Positions 57,015 through 64,000 of a DNA stretch of 64,000 bases are shown here, piece by piece. Location: the NCBI GenBank assembly GCA_025766275.1, contig JAFKAC010000135.1:62001-126000 (forward strand), in the 5' to 3' direction. Position 1 is the first letter of the stretch, and every line of letters begins with the position of its first letter. The DNA comes from Lactarius indigo. Lineage: Eukaryota > Basidiomycota > Agaricomycetes > Russulales > Russulaceae. The notes under the pieces were generated by a model. It searched no databases and was not told where the DNA came from. It saw only the letters and a program-made list of their open reading frames with translations. The position numbers and the translations under genes are program-made.

Positions 57015-60000
57015 ATGGCCTCTGCCTCTTCGTCGATAGCCCAGGTGTCGACACCTGTACACTCTCATCCTCTTCTAGCTGAAGAAGCACCATCTCGTGG
57101 CCGTCGTGCTCGCCTCGTACCACGAGAGCCTGAAGCCCCTTCCGCGGATACCATAAACGCCGCCTCTGCTCACCATTATTTCACGCTCAGAGAGCGACTA
57201 GACGTCGACGCTCAAGCAGGCTCAAGACATGTACACGCGACCTGGGATGGCAGTGTGCGTGCATACGCCAAGGCAGATCGCGCGCATACGACAACTGGCA
57301 TCCGCGACACCTCGGTGACCCGACAACCCTTGCCCACCGTCTGGGACCACCCGCAGGAGCACGCGCCCATGTTCGTCGTCGGCTCGTCAAAGGACCATCT
57401 GGCCGTGAACAACACGACGCGTACCGCTGACCTCATCACGATCGACGGCTTGCTACCTGGCGCCGCGTCGCGCATCCTCGCGACGCAGTGGCACGACTAC
57501 TCGGACGAGGCCATACAGTCCGCCATCTCCGCCATCAGCGTCTCCGAGTCCCCCGCTTCCGTATCGGGCCACCCGTACCACACCGCATTGCGCGTGCTGT
57601 CGTCTGCCGTGCACAACCTCACAAAAGTCAGGCGAGAAATGGAAGAGAGTTTGCGCGTGATTCAGGAGAAGGAGCACGCTCGCAGACAGCGCGCCCACGA
57701 GTTGATGAAGGAGTTGCAGCACTCGGACAGGAATATCGCTCGGCGGGTGGTGCAGTCCCTGTTCACTGATGACGATGAGGGCATGCACAAGGTCGAGAGG
57801 AGCCAGAGCCACATGGTGCGTGGCTTGCTGCTCTGACTAGTTCTACCTGACGAATGGATTGCCCAGTCCCTCACCGATACATTGTCTGAAGCGATGGGGG
57901 ACGCTGTTATCTTCCCTCGATTCGAAGAGCCTCGTGGCCCTGGCGCAGAAACCCCGACCGCATCTAAGATTACCATCACCCCTCCACCAGGCTCACTTTC
58001 TACACAAACCACGAGCCCCGATGAACTTGAAGCTTATGCCCCGTCACAAGACCCCGATCACGGTGACGCAAGCAGCATTCATTCTACCGGCAAACTCAGC
58101 CAGAATGCGCCGAGCCTCGGAAGTACTAAATCAGACCGCTCTGGGTTTGGCGACTGGATGGGGTCTTGGTGGGCTAAGCCTCGACCTAAACACGGACGCC
58201 CACCTCTCCCCTCCCTTCGCGGGGATGAAGCGTCCGAGTCGGATCTACCATTTCCTCAGGAACCGCCCGAGGGCGTCCCGCCACCCTCGCCGTCAGTAAC
58301 CAAGCACGGTCGGCGCAAAGTATCACGAAGCGTCTTTGGCACACTGGGCTTCTCAATTCTCAATCCGGTCCCTGGTTCACCGGGGAAGAGGCGCCGTCAT
58401 CTCTCTGTCTCCGACGCGCCGCCCCCAGCCCAGTCTTCAGCCGATGCTGAGGTACCGAAGCTCCCCACGGCTGTCAGCTCCCCCGTCACTTCGACTTTCG
58501 CCCTTCCTACGCCCGCTGCACCAAGCTTGACGACAGAGCTTCAACACTCTGTCATCCCATCTCGTGAGCCCTCTCTCCACTCTACCCGCGCAGCGGGGGA
58601 GAGACAACCACAGGGCTCGGCACTTCGGGCGATAGTCAACGCCACACGCGTGATGACTTCGGATTCTAACAGCGTACTTGTTGAGCATGGGTTTGGGACG
58701 AGCGCACTCATTGGTTCCCTTGCCTTTGAGCTGGTGAAAAGAGCGCGGGAGGAAGCGGTCGAAATCCGTGCCCCTAGCAAGGAAAAACGCGATCGCAAAT
58801 ATGACCGCGAGCATGAGCAGATCACCAACCCCAAGGCAACCATTGTCAAGAATTCTGGGGTGGACGTGACAGCGACGCTCAATCGTGCGCTGAGCGGCTC
58901 CGAGGATGTGCCGACTGTCAAGGCCAAATTGCGGACTACGACTTCGTTCTCTATCTCTGGGCAGGGATTCGCATCTCCTTTACTCGGTACCTTCCTCCAA
59001 CAACAGCAACGACGTCCAAACGCCCACGCAGATCGCAGTTTGCGGAGTAACACCAACCCAGCCGACTCTTCCCAACCCGCCCAGAGCAACGCTACCCCCT
59101 CTCAGCCACCAACGCGCAAAAACGCGTCAGTTCCCCTCGAGTCCATCTTCCCCGCCACGTCCAAGCCGCCAACAGAGTACCTGTCGCGCGCTTATACCCC
59201 CCTAACCGCGCGGGATTTCCGCCCGTCCATGGTGGGCCCTCTCGCCCTCCCACCCCTCCCGACGCACCGCGCAGATAGCGAGCCGCTCGTCGACCGCTTC
59301 GGCTTCATGTACGACGTGGCGCTGTACGACCTGCTGCTGCTGGTACGCGCGCGCACGTGCCGCTGCGCTGCGCCCGCTTGCCTCACTGGCGTCAAGATTG
59401 CGGACCGCACCGAGGACGAGTGGTCCGACGACGAGGCTGACAGGGACGTCATAGAGATTGTCAAGGAACCCTGCTCGTGCACAGGCGAGACCGAGCTTCC
59501 TGCACGTCCGCCGTCCCGCGCGTCCATGCGCAGCGCGCTCAGGCAGTCGAGCACCGCGTCTGGCATCCCCGCCGACGCGGTGTCCATTAGCACGAGCGCA
59601 GGGCCGGCTAGACCTGCGGCGACGAGTGCGAGCGCAAGCACGGAGATCCTCGCTGTTGGCCCCGACACCCCACGGCACGTTTGCGCGAATGTGCTGCGGG
59701 GGCTACTTGGCGAGCTCACGGCCATCCACGACGAGCGACAGGCGGCGCAGCGCAAGGACTGGGACGCGTTTGTGCGTGCCCGACGGCGCTCCCGCTCACA
59801 TGCGACCGCGGCTGCATCCTCGACGCCGTCCGGCGGCGGAAGCGGGGGCGGGGGCAACAGCGGTAACGCGAAAGCAGGAGGCGCCGCGGCGTTGCTGGGG
59901 CTAGACGGACCTGTGGCTGAGGACGAGCTGGCGCACAGCGACGGGCTAATTGGGATCGCGCAGCTGGGCTTGTCGGCTGGACGGGAGGAGCGGCGGGAGA

Positions 60001-60991
60001 TTGGACGGCTCGTGCGCGGTGGGGTGCCGCTGGCGTATCGTGCCAAGGTGTGGCTTGAGGCGAGCGGTGCGCTCGAGATGCAGGAGCCTGGCGAGTTCGC
60101 GGAGCTGCTTGCGCTCATGGACAGCGATGGCGGGGGCGTCGTGCGCGAGATCGACAAGGACGTCGGCAGGACGATGCCGCTTAACATGTTCTTTGGCGGT
60201 GACGGCGTCGGCGTGCAGAAGTTGCGCAGGGTGCTCATCGCGTATAGCAGGTGCGGTCTATGTCTGTGCATGCTACACGCCTTTTTTTTTTTAAAAAAAT
60301 GACGCGTACGACTGCAGGCGCAATCCCGCGGTTGGGTACTGTCAGGGAATGAATTTGGTTGCATCCACGCTGCTGCTGGTGCACGCAGACGAGGAGGCGG
60401 CGTTCTGGGTGCTTGCTGCGCTCGTCGAGCGCATCCTCCCAGACGGCTTCTTCTCGCCGACGCTGCTACCCTCGCGCGCGTGCCCGCTCGTGCTGCTCGA
60501 CCTTGTCCAGGACGGCATGCCAAAGCTCGCCGCGCACCTCGCCGAGCTCGGCATCGACCTCCCCGCGATATGCTTCTCGTGGTTCCTCTCACTCTTCACG
60601 GACTGTCTCCCCGTCGAGGTACGTGCTTCCTCCCGACTCGCTCAGCTGACTTATGTGTGTTCCTCGGCAGACGCTGTTCCGCGTGTGGGACGTCCTACTT
60701 TTGGACGGACTCGACGTCCTCTTCCGCATCGCGCTCGGCATACTGAAGAGCCACGAGGCGGAGCTGCTGCGCTGCGACTCGATCCCCGCGGTGTACGTTG
60801 CGCTTGAGAGCCTGCCCACCCGGATGTGGCAGCCAGACAAGCTCCTCCAGGTGCGTATGCGTCGCCGTTATAGAGATCGTTTGCCGCTTATCTATGTTTA
60901 GCTCGAACTCGACCTTCGTGCGACTATCGTCCACGCCGACATTGTCAAGAAGCGCGAGGCGCACGTCGCTGCGCTGCGCGCGCTGAGCTAG
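57015..60991 (+). CDS. TBC-domain Rab GTPase-activating protein
   Basis: Five exons: 57015-57815, 57867-60250, 60318-60618, 60671-60850, 60902-60991; GT-AG, in phase, 1251 residues. The first 200 residues are followed by a coiled coil (LTKVRREMEESLRVIQEKEH) and RRVVQSLFTDDDEG, then a long disordered Ser/Pro-rich middle. The TBC domain starts near 950: RAKVWLE (motif A), IDKDVGRT with the catalytic arginine near 1034 (motif B) and YCQGMN with the glutamine finger near 1071 (motif C), then FSWFLSLFTDCLPVETLFRV. It would speed GTP hydrolysis by a Rab protein in membrane traffic; the Rab is unknown. A cysteine-rich insert (ARTCRCAAPACLTG, CSCTG) precedes the domain. The first and second exons, which look like separate frames, join cleanly in phase. 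Confidence 0.9.
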
Positions 60992-61382
60992 GCCGTTTCA
61001 TGATGGCTAGGATTACCTCGTTACCATGGACTATACTTTGTATCACACGAGAGGGAAAAAAAGACATCCACGCAGTGCAAGTTGGAGTTAGATATACATA
61101 TACATATGGACGATGTTCATTATACAATTCAAAGCGTCGCAATGTAACGTAAAGCAATGTCTGTAGTATGATAGCAACGACAGCACGACCGCAGAGATTA
61201 GAAGGCTATAATTACTAGAGTACGTATATCTCCAGCCATGCATGCGCATACTGTTACATGGAAGTGCCTGCGGTGTGGGCAACTTGCGTATGCATAGCAC
61301 ACGGTAACGTGAGCGGCACAGAGAAGTCTCTGGCGGGCGCGGGTGGGTGATGGACGACTGACGCGAGTGGGTAGGTGACTAC
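60992..61382. other. Intergenic region between convergent genes
   Basis: 3' flanks of the TBC gene and the DUF262 gene. A/T-rich near 61085-61220. No gene recognised. Confidence 0.55.
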
Positions 61383-62967
61383 TTAGTAAACGTCCCTTGT
61401 TTTTTTACCGCGGGTCCGTTGCAGGCGCGCCGCAGGCGGCTGAGTGTAGTCATACGACTTGCGCTTCCTGCGGTTCACGCCAGGCGTGGTGCTCGAGGGT
61501 AGCTCAGACGCCATGGGCGGCTCGATGTCGATTTCGCCATTCTCGATCGAGTCGATGAGGCGCCAGCAGTCCGCAGCTACGCGGGCGTTGAACCGCACGT
61601 CGACGTGCGCCTTGCGGATATCGCGCCGCAGGACGAACGCCGCACGGGACTGCTCGGCGGCAGTATACCCATGGCGCATCGTGTACAGCAGCACGCCTGG
61701 GCGAGACGAAATCAACTCTCTTCTCAAGATGACGGAGAAATAATAAAGATTTCACGCACCGATGAAGACAAATTCAACGGGAGATACTTTCGCCCTGAAG
61801 CGGCGGAAAGGCGCGTCGTGCTCGGAACTGCGCGCGAGCTCCCATAGGCGGTCGAGGACGTCGCCCATGGCATCCCGGAACGCGGCGCTGGGGCGCTCGT
61901 CGGGCGCAGTGAGCCATTTCTCGAGCTTCGCTGCGGACGGGATGCGCTGTGCGGCGGGGAGCCCCGCGCAGCAGTAGACGAGCTGTGCGATGTTCTGGAA
62001 TGCGCGGCCGCGCGTGTCGTCGAACGCGATCATGTCGACGAGCCCGCCGTCGATCGTCACGTGCGTCTTCTCGAGATGGGTGACGTAGTTTGCCCAGGGC
62101 GATGAGATCGCCTGCAGCTTCTCGGCACTGGTCAGGCTCATGCCGAGCTGCACGCGCTGGAAGACTTCGCGCTCGGCTGCGGGGGAGAGGTGGTGGTACT
62201 CGACTGGGGGATTTGGAGCGCGGATGGGGGTGGAGGTGAGGTGCGTCTGCATAGGGTAGAAGCTACGTACTGCATGTGATGAGCTTCTGAGCGAATACCC
62301 TCTTCTGCGAAGCTGGGATCTCGGAGCGTGATCCTCGTGTGGCTGTTGACGTGGTATACCACCATTGCTTTTTCGTTCGTGGACAACGATCTGGTGAGGC
62401 ACGGGTAAGATATCCGAATCATGTAAAAATTTGGGGGACACCCGTACAAGCTATCTGTGCCGGCTGTCAGACGGCTCATATGGCGCGCCGCGTAGGGGGC
62501 AACGTACCTGGCCATCGAAGAACTTTTGTATGCTTGTCAAACGCTGCTTTCCATCGACGCACAGTCTCGTCACCGCACCGTCTACCGGGTCTTTCGAAAT
62601 CGCAAAGACGACAGGCGGGATATAGTAATTATGGAAGAGTGAGTCTATGATGGCCATCTGCTTGGACGACGACCATACCACGGCTATAAGGTGGAGATCA
62701 ATAAGGAGTAGGGCATAAACAGTAGAGTACCGACCGCGCTGGTATTCCGGGTCAAGGTCGACGTCGCCTTCGTGTATCATGGCTGCATACGTTAGTTAGT
62801 ACCACGACACAGGCGGCGGCGAACACGCGCTCACTGTGCAGCTGCTCCGTGGTGTACTGTAACGTTGCTGGTTTTTGCAGGGGATCCCAGATATGAAATA
62901 CGGTCGGGTCTATTTCTTCCGTGTCTTCGATGTAATCTTCGTCTCCATTTTCCAAGTCTGAAGACAT
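61383..62967 (-). CDS. DUF262-domain protein
   Basis: Proposed exons: 62967-62835, 62782-62735, 62683-62508, 62390-62271, 61760-62246 (minus), 61696-61383; 425 residues, in phase. An acidic start (SSDLENGDEDYIEDTEE) is followed by the DUF262 core: GDVDLDPEYQR, WSSSKQMAIIDSLFHNYYIP, the hallmark VDGKQRLTSIQKFFDGQ, and later REVFQRVQLGMSLTSAEKLQ. The end is basic (RRKRKSYDYT; RGKKTRDVY), suggesting nuclear targeting or nucleic-acid binding. In bacteria DUF262 occurs in GmrSD-type modification-dependent nucleases and is related to ParB/Srx folds; in fungi its role is unknown to me. Exon 4 is doubtful: the protein part between the hallmark and VEYHHLSP does not look like relatives, and an indel or other splicing there is possible. 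Confidence 0.7.
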
Positions 62968-63058
62968 TTTCTTGTCGTCGTCGCGGTCCTTGTCGCGCAC
63001 CTAATGACCATTGCACAATTCGCCGCGATCAAGGTCCGCCGCGACCACGTGATATCAA

Positions 63059-64000
63059 TTACATAATCAAACAATTATTTTCCTTTCTATGTTTCTCCTT
63101 TCTCTTCGGCTGGTGGTGACGCTCCGTCCCCGCCTCGTTTCTCCTCTGGGCCAAACGCTCCTCCTCCCGCTTGGCAAGCGCCCGTTGCGCCCGCTCGTCC
63201 TCTGCGCTCTGCAGCTGTAATGCAAGCTCACGACTATCCATATTAAATATGAGCGACGATGTGACCTATGGTGGGCTGAGAATACGCACTCTGCAGGATC
63301 TACTACCCCAGGGGCCTCGGGCGAGGGGGTCCAGCCTGCCCAGTCGCCACCGACGGGCGTGGCACGCTCAAAGGAACTGTCGACGAACACGGCCGCACCC
63401 TGGTCGACGTCCTCGAGGCGCTCCCAAACCACGCTCGGCTCGTTCAGGAACACTTGGTCCGTCACGAGGGTGTATAGCGCGTCAGCGTGCCGGTACAGCA
63501 CCGCCAGATGCGAGTTACGAAAATGCGCGAAGAGCTCAGGGTGTGGGTGTTGTGGTGGTTTTATGGAGGTCGAGGTGGGTTCAGAGGCGGTGGTGGACGG
63601 AGACGACTCGGAGTTGGACACTGGCTGGAGGGAAGCGAGGGTGAAGAGACCGTGGTACGTCAGTTGCGAACGCGTGCTGTCGAGGAAGGTCCGGATTGCG
63701 ACGGCTGGTGCGTGAGGGTCATTCTAGAAAGGTACACGGCTCGACGGAGATGTGGCGCTCACCGTCTTCGACCTTGCGCTTTTCTTCGTCCGTCAGGTTG
63801 ATGCTTGGACCACTGGGACCCGCGCCACCTCCGTCTCCGGTACCACTCACAAGCAGCCCGCGAGTCAGCACGTCCGCCTCCACGATCAAATTCACGGCCG
63901 AGTCATAGTCCCCCGCGTGCGAGACGGCCGCGTATTCGGAGCTCGCGGGATCGACGAGCCAGCCATGAACGAGCGTAATGCCTGCGCTGGCAAAGAGCGC
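63059..64000 (-). CDS. MINDY-type deubiquitinase, C-terminal part (5' end outside window)
   Basis: Exons visible: >64000-63763, 63704-63290, 63233-63059; GT-AG, in phase. The visible part reads LVHGWLVDP, YDSAVNLIVEADVLTRG, then after an intron VAIRTFLDSTRSQLTYHGLF, ELFAHFRNSHLAVLY, LYTLVTDQVFLNEPSVVWE, GDWAGWTP and a tail RELALQLQSAEDERAQRAL ending in a charged helix. This is the order in MINDY-1/2 (FAM63) enzymes, which trim K48-linked ubiquitin chains; the tail helix resembles their ubiquitin-interacting region. The catalytic Cys lies upstream, outside the window. The start of exon 63704 uses CACCAG as acceptor because the nearer TCTAG would put a stop in frame. The next gene (DUF262) starts about 90 bp beyond its stop, same strand. 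Confidence 0.88.

Overview
The window is nuclear DNA of a filamentous basidiomycete, most likely an Agaricomycete. The signs are genes broken by many 45-70 nt GT-AG introns, a Plavaka-family transposase, fungal STAND receptors of the Goodbye-NACHT-ankyrin type, and a secreted oxalate decarboxylase. I cannot name the species. No tRNA, rRNA or CRISPR array was recognised.

Left part (1-27 kb): a broken Plavaka transposase carrying a nested solo-LTR-like insertion (1-3150) borders a tandem array. Each full repeat holds an arrestin-related gene on the minus strand and, diverging from it, a STAND receptor on the plus strand. Unit A (about 3.3-12.7 kb) and unit B (about 13.2-22.6 kb) each have an intact ten-exon receptor but a ruined arrestin. 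Unit C (about 22.7-27.0 kb) has only the arrestin, and there it is intact. Upstream of receptors A and B lies the same piece of arrestin 3' end fused to arrestin exon 1, so this rearrangement is older than the A/B duplication. A 557-bp stretch is identical between receptors A and B while the flanks differ, which suggests recent gene conversion.

Middle (27-46 kb): a SAM-domain, tail-anchored protein with an apparent one-base frameshift; a small HSBP1-like coiled-coil protein; a third, more diverged intact receptor (D, 31.4-36.3 kb) with the same exon pattern; a 17-exon oxalate decarboxylase; a gene-poor stretch; and a decayed fourth receptor (E) with its NACHT core deleted. The region is thus a receptor cluster with three intact copies and one dead one, of the kind associated with non-self recognition in fungi.

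Right part (45.5-64 kb): mostly conserved housekeeping genes: RNase P/MRP subunit POP5, an 8-amino-7-oxononanoate synthase-like enzyme, an unrecognised 248-residue protein, a mitochondrial pyruvate-dehydrogenase-type kinase, a 4.4-kb gene desert, COA6 (cytochrome oxidase assembly), a TBC-domain Rab GAP, a DUF262 protein and the C-terminal part of a MINDY-type deubiquitinase that runs off the window. Exon coordinates were worked out by hand from splice signals, reading frame and remembered family conservation. They need transcript or homology confirmation.
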